Virus record (IMG/VR): IMGVR_UViG_3300045738_000477
Span: 1 to 36,937 of that record
Strand: one strand, 5' to 3'
DNA length: 36,937 nucleotides
From: a virus
Below the pieces are notes generated by a model, which was given only the letters and a program-made list of their open reading frames with translations, was not told where the DNA came from and searched no databases. The position numbers and the translations under genes were made by a program. Numbering within the stretch: position 1 is the stretch's first letter; each line of letters begins with the position of its first letter. Shown one piece after another: positions 20,445 to 29,115 of this stretch.

Positions 20445-22541
20445 ATGGCTGATCACGTAAAATCAAATAAAGACGGCTTTACGCTAGATAAGCTGTTAAC
20501 GCTACTAGGCGATATAGATAGTCAACCGGATTGGCGCACACCAGCAACTAAAGCGTGTGCTTATTATGATGGCGACCAATTAAGTGAAGCTGTTAGAAAA
20601 GTATTACAGGATCGCGGCCAGCCAGAAATAGTGCACAACATGATTGGACCGACTATTGATGGTGTACTTGGTTTAGAAGCACGCTCGCGCTCTGACTTAA
20701 TGATTGTGGCCGATGATGAGAACGGCGAAGATCTAGCAAAAGGCTTAAATGAGAAATTTAAGGATGCGTGGCGTTTATCTCATGCTGATCGCGCTTGTTC
20801 AGATGCGTATGCTAGTCAATTAAAAGCTGGCATTGGCTGGGTAGAAGTCACAAAAAACCCTATTCCTTTTGCCGCACCTTATCGTGTTAAGTTTATTCAC
20901 CGCCGCGAAGTGTGGTGGGATTGGAACGCACAAGAGGCAGATCGCAGCGATGCACGTTGGATGCTACGTAAAAAATGGATGGATCTGGACGAAGCGCTTG
21001 CAACTTTCCCTGATCACAAAGAGATTTTAAAAAACTCAGTTAATTTGTGGGAAGATTTTTACAATACAGTTGATAAAGAGCACACAGAAGAACACGCGTT
21101 ACATTCAGCATGGCACGACAGTCAAAGTTGGACACGCGGACAAAGCGAGTGGCTAGACCAAACTCGTAACCGCGTATTACTGCAGGTTATCTACTACAAA
21201 GTATGGAAGCGTGCACACGTTATCAAAATGAGTGACGGGCGCATTATTGAGTACGATAAAACGAATCAAATACACCAAGCGGCAGTGCAAAGCGGTAAAG
21301 TACAACTTGAGTACGCTTCTTTCCCTAACGTTCGTGAAGCGTGGTTTGTTGGTCCTCATCGTATCATTGATAGACCAAGTGAAGCGCCGGGCGGCATGTA
21401 TAACTTAGTGCCTTTCATTGGCTACCAAAAAGATGCAAGCGGCGAACCTTACGGCCTTATTAGCCGCATGGTGCCAGCGCAAGACGGCATTAATGCGCGT
21501 GTTATACGCCTTAACTATCTGTTACAAGCACGCAGAATTGTTGCTGATGAAGATGCTACACAGCTAAGCAACTCACGATTAAAAGAAGAAGTTGAAAAGC
21601 CGGACGGTTATATACCATTAAACCCGGAGCGTAAAAATAAACTAAAAGCCTCTGACGCGTTAAGCATTCAAAACGATGTAGGCATAGCAGCGCAGCAATT
21701 TAACCTCATGCAAAACGATATGAAGTTAATTCAGGACACAGCCGGCGTTTATAATTCCATGTTAGGGCAAGACAGTAACGCGACAAGCGGTGTTGCTATT
21801 TCTAACTTGGTTGAGCAAGGCACAACAACACTTGCTGAATTAAACGATAACTTTCATTTCTCACGTAACAGAGTGGGCGACTTGCTACTTGCTTACATTA
21901 TCGAAGCGCTAAAACCTCAAAACAACGTACAGGTAACCGTTAACCGTAATGACAAGGCCAAGCGCAAGCAAATTGTACTTAATCAGCCTAATGAAGAAGG
22001 CAAGCGCAATAACGATGTTGCACGATGGAAAGGCCACTTAGCATTAGCGCCTGTTAAAGCTACGCCAACGTATCGACAACAACAAGCAACGCTATTAAGC
22101 AATGTAATGGCGCAAATACCGCCAGAAGCACAAGCAGCGACAATGCCTATGTTCGTTGAACTAATGGACCTACCGAATAAAGAGGAATTTTTAGCTACTC
22201 TACGCCAGGCGTTAAACATTCCTAAGCCGCAAGAAGATATGAGCGAAGAAGAACTTGCACAAGCAAAAGCCCAAGCTGAAAAAGCACAGGCAATGGAACA
22301 GCTACAAATGCAAGAAATTCAAGGCAATCTTGAAAAGCTAACTCTTGAGCGAGAACAGCTAAAAGTAAAAATTATTGAATTACAGAAGAAAACTGAAACA
22401 GAAGAAGTTAAAGACGACAAGTTGATAGCTGAAACTGAAAAGATTTTAAGTGAAGTACGCAGAAGCAATGCTGAAATAGCGGCAATGAAATCAAACGTAC
22501 AAGCAAACATTCAACAGCAACTAGACGCAATACAGGTGTAG
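20445..22541 (+). CDS. P22-like portal protein
   Basis: A 698-residue portal, close in size to P22 portal (725). The N-terminal part contains ACAYYDGDQLSEAVRKVLQD, then QPEIVHNMIGPTIDGVLGLE, typical of the P22-like group. The clip/stem region follows, and the C-terminal 120 residues (from about 580) are a Gln/Glu/Lys-rich helical barrel (EEELAQAKAQAEKAQAMEQL). It forms the dodecameric vertex for packaging and tail attachment. The starts and stops of terminase and portal are 3 bp apart. Confidence 0.92.
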   Translation: MADHVKSNKDGFTLDKLLTLLGDIDSQPDWRTPATKACAYYDGDQLSEAVRKVLQDRGQPEIVHNMIGPTIDGVLGLEARSRSDLMIVADDENGEDLAKGLNEKFKDAWRLSHADRACSDAYASQLKAGIGWVEVTKNPIPFAAPYRVKFIHRREVWWDWNAQEADRSDARWMLRKKWMDLDEALATFPDHKEILKNSVNLWEDFYNTVDKEHTEEHALHSAWHDSQSWTRGQSEWLDQTRNRVLLQVIYYKVWKRAHVIKMSDGRIIEYDKTNQIHQAAVQSGKVQLEYASFPNVREAWFVGPHRIIDRPSEAPGGMYNLVPFIGYQKDASGEPYGLISRMVPAQDGINARVIRLNYLLQARRIVADEDATQLSNSRLKEEVEKPDGYIPLNPERKNKLKASDALSIQNDVGIAAQQFNLMQNDMKLIQDTAGVYNSMLGQDSNATSGVAISNLVEQGTTTLAELNDNFHFSRNRVGDLLLAYIIEALKPQNNVQVTVNRNDKAKRKQIVLNQPNEEGKRNNDVARWKGHLALAPVKATPTYRQQQATLLSNVMAQIPPEAQAATMPMFVELMDLPNKEEFLATLRQALNIPKPQEDMSEEELAQAKAQAEKAQAMEQLQMQEIQGNLEKLTLEREQLKVKIIELQKKTETEEVKDDKLIAETEKILSEVRRSNAEIAAMKSNVQANIQQQLDAIQV

Positions 22542-22543
22542 CA

Positions 22544-22942
22544 ATGAAGCAGCTAGAGAGCATAGACCACATACCAGAAGATCACATTGAACAAATACAA
22601 GCCATTGCAAAAATGTGTCACGAAGTTAATCAAGCTTACGCAGCGGTAATTCGTGAGCCATTAAAGCATTGGCATGAGCTAGAGCAGCCAGAAAAAGACG
22701 GTGTTATTGAGCATGTGGCGTTTTTAATTATCAATATCGATGCTGATGCTAAAGCATGGCATGACGCTTGGGTTGCAAAAATGATTGTTGCCGGCTGGAA
22801 GTACGGACCTAAACGCTCAATCAAAAACAAAACGCATGAGCACCTGAAGCCATTTCATCACTTGCCTGAAAAACAGCAAGTCAAAGATGCGCTATTCCAT
22901 AGCGTAGTTAAACAAGCCATTCACGCGGAGCAAGATAAATGA
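22544..22942 (+). CDS. RyR-domain protein
   Basis: A 132-residue protein with an RyR domain (PF02026 type) in its second half, about residues 72-125: HDAWVAKMIVAGWKYGPKRS, then HEHLKPFHHLPEKQQVKDAL. The N-terminal part is helical (DHIEQIQAIAKMCHEVNQAY). RyR domains take their name from ryanodine receptors; bacterial versions occur in conflict systems and are suspected to bind nucleotide-like ligands. It lies 2 bp after portal and overlaps the next gene by four bases (ATGA). Not an obvious virion component. An anti-defence or ligand-sensing role is inference. Confidence 0.83.
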   Translation: MKQLESIDHIPEDHIEQIQAIAKMCHEVNQAYAAVIREPLKHWHELEQPEKDGVIEHVAFLIINIDADAKAWHDAWVAKMIVAGWKYGPKRSIKNKTHEHLKPFHHLPEKQQVKDALFHSVVKQAIHAEQDK

Positions 22943-23139
22943 GCAATAACCACGTAGAAAGAATGAAAGACGAACACAAAGGGCTAACCGCTAAGATAAA
23001 AGCACTTAACGCTTTCATTCATGGCAATGAGATATTTAACACGCTTGATGATTTGGAACAGGCAAGAATGATTAAGCAGGCTGGATTTATGGAAGCCTAC
23101 GCCGAAACACTGGCAAGCAGAATATGGGCAAATCAATAG
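22939..23139 (+). CDS. Small helical hairpin protein, crAss001_48-like
   Basis: A 66-residue all-helical protein: VERMKDEHKGLTAKIKALNA, FIHGNEIFNTL, then ARMIKQAGFMEAYAETLASR. The spacing (helix, short FxxL loop, helix ending in ML..R) resembles the small crAss001_48-related phage family. That general shape is also seen in cyclic-nucleotide-sequestering anti-CBASS proteins, but homology to those is not claimed. Coupled to the RyR gene by a four-base overlap and closed by a terminator. Confidence 0.6.
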   Translation: MSNNHVERMKDEHKGLTAKIKALNAFIHGNEIFNTLDDLEQARMIKQAGFMEAYAETLASRIWANQ

Positions 23140-23168
23140 GTCACAAAAACACGTACTACGCAGAAATG

Positions 23169-23200
23169 AAGCCGCTTTGAGAAATCAAGGCGGCTTTTTT
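23169..23200 (+). terminator. Intrinsic terminator between portal block and scaffold
   Basis: AAGCCGCTTTGA, loop GAAA, TCAAGGCGGCTT, then TTTT: a 12-bp stem with one G-U pair and a GNRA-type loop. It separates terminase-portal genes from capsid genes. Confidence 0.92.
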
Positions 23201-23287
23201 GTGCGATGCACAAAACTCGCAAGGGCAGCGATACGCCTAAATTTTAATTTTCGTAACCATACGTTAAATGGTCGATGGGGTAATAAA

Positions 23288-24301
23288 GTGGACGAACTAG
23301 ACGAGATATTAGCAAACGGCACTGACGAAGAAATCGAGGCGGCACTAGCTGGTCTTGATATTGATGGTGATACGTTGTTTGGTGGCGAAGATGGCGAAAA
23401 AGAGCCTGTAGTAGAAATCAAACAAGAAACACCAGCGGCAGAGCCAAAGCAGGAAACAAGCGAAACACCAGCTAAAACAGACGTAGAAGGGGAGTCGTCA
23501 ACCAAAGAAGGTGAAGCACCAGAAGGTTTTGTTGAAATTGACGGCGAATACTACGTTAAGGCAACGGGCGTAAGCAGCAAGAACGGTCAGCACAGTTTAC
23601 CGTATGACGTACTTGTTCAAACGCGAGAGCGTGTAGCAGCAGCCGAAGCCGAACGCGAAAGACTAGCCACCGAAAAAGCAGAACTTGAAAGCCAGTTTGC
23701 AGAATCTAAACGTGTAGCCGAGCTACATAGCAGCCAACTTAAAGAGGCTGGAATAGATCCACGCAAACTACCAGGTGAAATGCTTAAAGATCCTGAGCTA
23801 ATGGAACGCATAAAGGACGAATATCCAGAGCTAGGCGAATTAGTTAGTGAACTTGCTAACCAAATTCAGCAATACGGCACCAAAAACCAGCCGGCACCAC
23901 AACAACCTACTTCACAAAATGAAGTGCAAGACGCGTTTTCTAATTCACAGCACTTAAAACAGTGGATGGAAAGTGACGTTGATAAGTGGGATATGGCAAA
24001 GGTTATTGATGACAAGCTCGCAAAAGACCCATCGTTTGCAAACAAATCTGTAGCAGAGCGATTTAAAGAAGTTGAAAAGCGCGTACAAAGCGCCTTTGGT
24101 GAACAGCACAAGCCTAAGCCAAGCAACGCAAACTCTGCACCAATCCCAAATACCCCCACTGACGTAGGCACACAAGCCAGCGATATGAGCGCTAACGCAA
24201 ACTTACTGGACAAAGATGCTGCGACTATCACAGCAGAAATGGAAGGTATGACCGAAGCGCAAATTGAAGCGATGCTTGAAAGCGCGTCAGATTTTCTCTA
24301 G
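23288..24301 (+). CDS. Prohead scaffolding protein
   Basis: The start is set at a GTG at 23288 with GGGG 7 bases upstream; a longer reading frame begins at 23177 but would read through the terminator. The 337-residue product is very acidic and predicted unstructured or helical: VDELDEILANGTDEEIEAAL at the start, a Glu/Lys/Pro-rich linker, a coiled coil (RERVAAAEAERERLATEKAE), and a C-terminal helix (MTEAQIEAMLESASDFL) likely to bind the capsid protein. Position immediately before the capsid gene and composition fit a scaffold. No protease domain. Confidence 0.8.
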   Translation: MDELDEILANGTDEEIEAALAGLDIDGDTLFGGEDGEKEPVVEIKQETPAAEPKQETSETPAKTDVEGESSTKEGEAPEGFVEIDGEYYVKATGVSSKNGQHSLPYDVLVQTRERVAAAEAERERLATEKAELESQFAESKRVAELHSSQLKEAGIDPRKLPGEMLKDPELMERIKDEYPELGELVSELANQIQQYGTKNQPAPQQPTSQNEVQDAFSNSQHLKQWMESDVDKWDMAKVIDDKLAKDPSFANKSVAERFKEVEKRVQSAFGEQHKPKPSNANSAPIPNTPTDVGTQASDMSANANLLDKDAATITAEMEGMTEAQIEAMLESASDFL

Positions 24302-24310
24302 GAAATTAAA

Positions 24311-25525
24311 ATGAGCACAATTACAAAAGCACAAGCGGCTAAAGCGTTTGGCGCTGCCCTGTTTACACATACACGCCGTCAAAATACGTTCGTGAACATG
24401 TTAACCGGTTCTGCCCCAAAAGCGGCTAAAGCTGATATGGCCCACGGCAAAAAGCAAACTGAAAAGGGCGCGCCAGTGGTTATGATCAACGACTTGCAAA
24501 GCCAAGCCGGTGATTCGGTTGAAATGGATTTATTCCACAACCTAAGCGGTTTACCAACAATGGGCGATAAAAAACTGGAAGGCCGTGGCGAAAGCTTGAG
24601 CAAAACAGTATTTGAATTGCGTATTGACCAAGGTCGTAAGATGGTTGATAGCGGCGGTAAAATGTCGCAAAAGCGTACTAAGCACAACTTGCTTAGCACA
24701 GCTAAAACGTTGCTAGGTAACTACTACAACGATCTTAAAGATGAAGTTGCTATGTATCACCTGGCCGGTGCGCGCGGTTCATTTGCTCCTGATGACATCA
24801 TCATTCCACTTGAAAACCATGAAGAATTTAAAGAAATTATGGTTAACGATGTGATGGCTCCAACGTATGACCGTCACCAGTTTGGTGGTGATGCGACTAG
24901 CTTTGAAGCGATTGATGCTGCGGATATTATGACGCTTGAAAAGCTGGACGACTTAGCGCTTATTTTGGAAGAGCAAGCTAATCCAATGAAGCACATTAGC
25001 TTTGAAGCTGACCAAATGGCTAACGAGTCGCCGTTCTTCTTGTTATTCGTAACACCGCGCCAATGGCGTGACCTTTGGGCTTCTGCGACTGATAAAAAGT
25101 TACAAGAGCTTCAATCACGCGCTATTAAACGCGGACAAGGCTTCAATCACCCTGTATTTAAAGGTGATGTGATCATGTGGCGCAACATTCTTGTTCGTCA
25201 ATATCGTAAGCCTGTACGCTTCTTTGCGGGTGATCAAGTGACTGTATCGAACAACGATAAGTTAGCGACAACTAAAACTGTTGAAGCGGGTACAACTATC
25301 GATCGTGCAATCCTTCTTGGTGGTCAAGCGCTTGCGAATGCTTATGGTAAGTCTGATTCAGGTTCGCACTTCTCTATGACTACAGAGAAAACCGACCACG
25401 GCAACGCAAACGAAACCGCTATCGTATGGATGAATGGTTGTAAGAAAGTACGCTTCTCTGACAAAACAGGTCGCGTGAACGATTACGGCACAATGGTCCT
25501 TGATACTGCGGTATCTCTACAGTAA
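24311..25525 (+). CDS. Major capsid protein, N4-gp56 family
   Basis: A 404-residue HK97-fold capsid protein of the N4-gp56/DUF4043 group. Diagnostic segments are FTHTRRQNTFVNMLTGSAPK, RGESLSKTVFELRIDQGRKM and the central LLFVTPRQWRDLWA. The protein has no N-terminal delta domain to be cleaved, agreeing with a separate scaffold. Third-position C and a more regular codon choice than its neighbours suggest strong expression, as expected of the most abundant virion protein. A terminator follows directly. This type of capsid with a P22-like portal is the set seen in Stx2-converting podoviruses such as 933W. Confidence 0.93.
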   Translation: MSTITKAQAAKAFGAALFTHTRRQNTFVNMLTGSAPKAAKADMAHGKKQTEKGAPVVMINDLQSQAGDSVEMDLFHNLSGLPTMGDKKLEGRGESLSKTVFELRIDQGRKMVDSGGKMSQKRTKHNLLSTAKTLLGNYYNDLKDEVAMYHLAGARGSFAPDDIIIPLENHEEFKEIMVNDVMAPTYDRHQFGGDATSFEAIDAADIMTLEKLDDLALILEEQANPMKHISFEADQMANESPFFLLFVTPRQWRDLWASATDKKLQELQSRAIKRGQGFNHPVFKGDVIMWRNILVRQYRKPVRFFAGDQVTVSNNDKLATTKTVEAGTTIDRAILLGGQALANAYGKSDSGSHFSMTTEKTDHGNANETAIVWMNGCKKVRFSDKTGRVNDYGTMVLDTAVSLQ

Positions 25526-25533
25526 GCCCTTTT

Positions 25534-25556
25534 GGCCGGAGAAATCCGGCTTTTTA
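25534..25556 (+). terminator. Intrinsic terminator after the capsid gene
   Basis: GCCGGA, loop GAAA, TCCGGC, then TTTTT. It would limit read-through from the capsid gene into the decoration and adaptor genes and so set protein ratios. Confidence 0.88.
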
Positions 25557-25584
25557 TTTTAACTTTTAGTAATTGGATAAAATT

Positions 25585-25965
25585 ATGAAAGAAACATTTT
25601 ATAGAGGTGCCGCCGGTAATCTATCGCTTCACCTGGTAACAATTTCGCTTGCTGCTTTAGCTACTGAGGCGACAAAGGTTGTCACTGATTCTTTACCTAT
25701 TGGCACGCAAATCACAGGCGTTCGCATTGTGAATGAAGCGCTAGGCACTGGCACTAAGCTAACTGCTCAAGTTGTAAGCCGTGAAGGCGATACCACCGAC
25801 TTAGCTGAGTTTGACACTGAATCGGCGGGTAATAGTGGCGCATTCATTAAACCGGTTTACATTGGTGATGAAGGCCCAAGCGATTTAGTTGTTAAAAATA
25901 CGGGTTCGTCTGCAGCAACCGGCGAAGCTTTACTTCAATTAGAGTACCGATACAAAGGTTACTAA
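25585..25965 (+). CDS. Probable capsid decoration or head-fibre protein
   Basis: The start is at 25585, 7 bases after a GGA; an in-frame TTG at 25573 is an alternative. The 126-residue product (MKETFYRGAAGNLSLHLVTI) is rich in Gly, Thr and Val with alternating strands (TQITGVRIVNEALGTGTKLT, EALLQLEYRYKGY). It lies between two terminators just after the capsid gene, the usual place of decoration proteins. No direct family identification. Confidence 0.62.
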   Translation: MKETFYRGAAGNLSLHLVTISLAALATEATKVVTDSLPIGTQITGVRIVNEALGTGTKLTAQVVSREGDTTDLAEFDTESAGNSGAFIKPVYIGDEGPSDLVVKNTGSSAATGEALLQLEYRYKGY

Positions 25966-25989
25966 GCCTTTTCGATACACGTTTAAATC

Positions 25990-26016
25990 AAGCCCTGCTA
26001 TTGCGGGGCTTTTTTA
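25990..26016 (+). terminator. Intrinsic terminator after the decoration gene
   Basis: AGCCCTGC, loop TATT, GCGGGGCT, then TTTTT; one G-U pair. With the previous terminator it brackets the decoration gene as its own transcription segment. Confidence 0.85.
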
Positions 26017-26029
26017 TTGGGGAATATCC

Positions 26030-26485
26030 ATGAGCAATACAACAAATATCGTTTATATCGGTAAGAAGCCTTTTAAAAAAGACACCGTATGTAATACCCG
26101 CACTATTTTCAAGCAAGGCGAACCAACGGCTGTACCGTCTGAGCTTGTTCAACGATTCTTAGACTTTAATGAAGTTTGGGTTGCTGAAAAAGATGCTAAA
26201 GCCTATATCGAGCGCCAAAAGTTCTTAGCAGAACAGGCCGAAAAAGAACGCATTGCACGCGAAGAAGCTGAAAAGCAAGAAGCGCTTGATGCAAGCATGT
26301 TAATCATCGTTGATGGCGAAGAAATCGACTTAGGCAAGTACAGCTCAAATCAACTTAGTACATTCGTTGAAGCGCACGACTTAACTATTGAAGGTGCTAA
26401 AAAGCCAGTGCCAGCATACTGTAAAAAAGTACGTGATGCGTTCCGCGCTTCTGTTGCTAGCGAAAATACAGACCAGGGCGAATAA
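26030..26485 (+). CDS. Unknown head-region protein, 151 aa
   Basis: Residues 8-50 form a small strand-rich domain (IVYIGKKPFKKDTVCNTRTI, VQRFLDFNEVWV) like the short membrane- or capsid-associated proteins found after capsid genes. A charged helix follows (YIERQKFLAEQAEKERIARE), then a small C-terminal domain (DGEEIDLGKYSSNQLSTFVE) similar to a SAP/HeH-type fold. GGGGAATA precedes the ATG. Probably a head-completion or capsid accessory protein by position. Confidence 0.65.
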   Translation: MSNTTNIVYIGKKPFKKDTVCNTRTIFKQGEPTAVPSELVQRFLDFNEVWVAEKDAKAYIERQKFLAEQAEKERIAREEAEKQEALDASMLIIVDGEEIDLGKYSSNQLSTFVEAHDLTIEGAKKPVPAYCKKVRDAFRASVASENTDQGE

Positions 26486-26487
26486 TC

Positions 26488-27048
26488 ATGGCGCAATTAT
26501 CTAGCTTGATCCCGTTAGTTCGCGAACGCTGCGGGGGCGTTCTTGACCAAATGGCGAAAGACCAGCTAGGTCGCGCCTATCAAAAGTTTTGTTATGAGTC
26601 TCGTTTTTTAGCTCGCACTCAAGAAATTGAGAAAGGGCAAAGCGGGGAACTTAACATTGATGATAATCACGTATTTGTGAGTGTTGATTTTATTTTAGAT
26701 GATAATGGTAGCGAGCTAAAAAGCTCAGATGACTACTTGGTATCGTCAAATGGCGCAGTAACCGTGATCAACACAACACCTAAAGTACGTGTGTTTTACC
26801 ATATCGCCCCGCAATTCATGCTACCTAATGACTTTGATGCTGATAATACCATCGTTAACCGGTGGGCAGATGCTATTGCAGATGGTGCCGCGTCAACGTT
26901 GTTGATGATGCCTAATACTGCATGGACTGATCTGGCAAAGTCTGATTACTTTAAACGCCGTTTTACCGATGGCTACCGCGATGCTTTTCAAGTTGCTATC
27001 GAGGCACTAGACGAGCAAAGACCTACACAACAAAGAGTGTTTTACTAA
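26488..27048 (+). CDS. Head-tail adaptor-like protein, 186 aa
   Basis: A 186-residue protein with N-terminal helices (SLIPLVRERCGGVLDQMAKD, RAYQKFCYESRFLARTQEI), a central strand-rich insertion (HVFVSVDFILDDNGSELKSS) and C-terminal helices (IVNRWADAIADGAASTLLMM). This is the layout of podovirus adaptor proteins that dock under the portal. Its stop overlaps the next start (TAATG), and the next gene has the same architecture. Confidence 0.68.
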   Translation: MAQLSSLIPLVRERCGGVLDQMAKDQLGRAYQKFCYESRFLARTQEIEKGQSGELNIDDNHVFVSVDFILDDNGSELKSSDDYLVSSNGAVTVINTTPKVRVFYHIAPQFMLPNDFDADNTIVNRWADAIADGAASTLLMMPNTAWTDLAKSDYFKRRFTDGYRDAFQVAIEALDEQRPTQQRVFY

Positions 27049-27701
27049 TGGCTATTGTTTCCTCAAATGAAATTTTAATGCGGGTTAATAAGCTCCTTAA
27101 CGATCCTAACTTTACACGTTGGACCAAAGAAGAATTGCTTAATTATCTAAATGACGCGCAGCGTGCAATTGTATTGCGCCGTCCTGACTCTTTCACTGTA
27201 GACACCGATGATTTTGCGTGTGTAGAAGGTACTAAGCAGTTTTTGCCGGTTGACGCATTAAAACTTATTGATGTGACTCGCAATGAGTCGGGGCGTGCGA
27301 TACGCGGGCCATACAATCGCCAAGTTTTAGATGATAACTACGACACATGGTATGCGGGTAAAGAAGCAAGCGAAGTTGAGTTGTATATCTATGACGAGCG
27401 CAACCCCAAAACGTTTTATGTTTACCCAGGCGTTATAGAAAACGTAAAGCTAACGCTTGTTTATTCAAAAGCGCCGCCGGCTATTAGCTTGGCAGATAAT
27501 GAAGCGGGCGAAGTCATTGCATTAGATGATATTTACGTTAACGCGATCATTGAATGGATTTTATACCGCTCATACATGAAAGATGCTGAATATGCGGCCA
27601 ATCCGAATAAGAGCCAAATGCACATGAACGCATTTAAAAGTCAGCTAGGCGAGAAAAGCCAAGCAGACGTTGCAATGATGGCGCAAGAGAAGGGGCAGTA
27701 A
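27048..27701 (+). CDS. Phage adaptor protein, DUF6682-like
   Basis: A 217-residue protein: LMRVNKLLNDPNFTRWTKEE followed by LLNYLNDAQRAIVLRRPD, then a strand region (YIYDERNPKTFYVYPGV) and C-terminal helices (DDIYVNAIIEWILYRSYMKD). The sequence W(T/S)xxELLxYLNDAQR is typical of podovirus and siphovirus adaptor proteins. It should bridge the portal and the tail hub. It is tandem with the preceding adaptor-like protein. Confidence 0.78.
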   Translation: MAIVSSNEILMRVNKLLNDPNFTRWTKEELLNYLNDAQRAIVLRRPDSFTVDTDDFACVEGTKQFLPVDALKLIDVTRNESGRAIRGPYNRQVLDDNYDTWYAGKEASEVELYIYDERNPKTFYVYPGVIENVKLTLVYSKAPPAISLADNEAGEVIALDDIYVNAIIEWILYRSYMKDAEYAANPNKSQMHMNAFKSQLGEKSQADVAMMAQEKGQ

Positions 27702-27702
27702 C

Positions 27703-29115
27703 ATGGCAGCAAGCGCAGGCGCGTGGTATCGCGTAGGAACAGTAAATGTAACAAATGGTAGCGCAGCTATTGTAGGTGTTGGCAGTAATTGGCAAAACGA
27801 TGTAATTGCAATCGCTATTGGTGATGCGTTCACCATCGACGCAAAGACCTGGTATGAGGTTATATCTGTAAATGACGATACGAGCATTACACTAGATCGT
27901 GGCTTTGAAGGCGCAACAGCAAGCGATGTTGAATATGCAATCCTAAGAAATACTTCGGGAACCATACTTACACGCATAGCCGGCCAAATAGCCGTACAGT
28001 TTAACCAAAAGCAATTGTTTTTAGATGAATTGCGAAACTGGCTAACCTCAGAAGATGAAACAGCAACGCTTACTGATAGTCATGGAATTGCTCACGTTGT
28101 TAAAACGGTTAATAAAATTCAAGAGTTAACCGGGACGGCGGCTGAGGCTGATGTCGTATCTAATGTGGCAGATACTACCGCAAACAAGGTACTAACCGTT
28201 GGTTATGGTGGTTTGGGAGCTGGCGCTATACTTACCTCTAACTTCGACTCTTTAACTGTCAATGGTTTTTACCAGTCATTATTAGGTAACACTATTGGAG
28301 CGCCATTACCAGGTAGACAATATTCCCTTATCCACAATTCTTATGGAACAGATACCGGCAATGATAGAGCTTCGCAGATAGCCATAGAGTCTCTGCCTAC
28401 CACAGTCGATAAGTTTATATACTTCAGAACAAGAGAGGGTGGCGTTTGGACGGAGTGGAGCGAGGTTTTAACTTATTCCCATATTACTGCTACTTATTAT
28501 GACAATACGCCAGGCAGGATTACAAAGGTAGGTGATTTTGGCTTAGGAGGGGTAGGAGCCATAGTTTCAAGTTTAAATGATATAAATGTAAACGGTATGT
28601 ATCGCATATCCAGCGGGGATGCTGTGGCAGGAGGGGCACCCTACTCAGCACCTTGGGAAGTTATATCTATAAACTATGATAGTAATAGCGCAAAGCAAAT
28701 GGCTTTTAGAGCAGGTGTCGGCTCGTTAATTCATATGGAAAGAGTAAAAGCAGGTGGTAACTGGCAAGAATGGCAGGAAACCTACCACAGCGGCAACACT
28801 AATTTTAAGGAGTTTGGTGGTTTAGCTAATGATGTTATAGCAATAGGTATCTGTCCTAGCGCCACGGTAGCTAGGCTTGCCTTGCCCTTAGCGGGCAATT
28901 CCGTTCCTACGAGTATAACTGTAACAGGAACATTTACAATAAAAGCAAATAACACATCTATTGCCACTGGTTTAACTGGAAGCGATCTTTTACTAAAGCC
29001 TTACAGCGGAACAAAGATAGGTCTTGTTGAGTACACATCAACAGGCTTGGTGCAAAACAGCTACGTTGAATTGGTTGGTGAAACAGAATCCTCAAAAATT
29101 ATGGTGAATTACTAA
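27703..29115 (+). CDS. Tail fibre with two pyocin-knob domains
   Basis: A 470-residue fibre. The N-terminal about 130 residues are a strand-rich virion-attachment domain (WYRVGTVNVTNGSAAIVGVG) ending in a helix (IAVQFNQKQLFLDELRNWL). Two pyocin-knob domains follow at about residues 185-255 (NGFYQSLLG to GVWTEWSEVLT) and 297-365 (NGMYRISSGD to GNWQEWQETYHSG). The last 90 residues are Thr/Ser-rich strands, likely a C-terminal tip. Knobs stack along trimeric fibres of R-pyocins and phages. The next gene is a DUF4376 protein, a common fibre companion. Receptor unknown. Confidence 0.82.
   Translation: MAASAGAWYRVGTVNVTNGSAAIVGVGSNWQNDVIAIAIGDAFTIDAKTWYEVISVNDDTSITLDRGFEGATASDVEYAILRNTSGTILTRIAGQIAVQFNQKQLFLDELRNWLTSEDETATLTDSHGIAHVVKTVNKIQELTGTAAEADVVSNVADTTANKVLTVGYGGLGAGAILTSNFDSLTVNGFYQSLLGNTIGAPLPGRQYSLIHNSYGTDTGNDRASQIAIESLPTTVDKFIYFRTREGGVWTEWSEVLTYSHITATYYDNTPGRITKVGDFGLGGVGAIVSSLNDINVNGMYRISSGDAVAGGAPYSAPWEVISINYDSNSAKQMAFRAGVGSLIHMERVKAGGNWQEWQETYHSGNTNFKEFGGLANDVIAIGICPSATVARLALPLAGNSVPTSITVTGTFTIKANNTSIATGLTGSDLLLKPYSGTKIGLVEYTSTGLVQNSYVELVGETESSKIMVNY

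Noticed and set aside
23177-23287. N-terminal extension of the scaffold protein
   Set aside because: It would encode the terminator hairpin; the GTG at 23288 has a ribosome binding site and begins the acidic family-like sequence.
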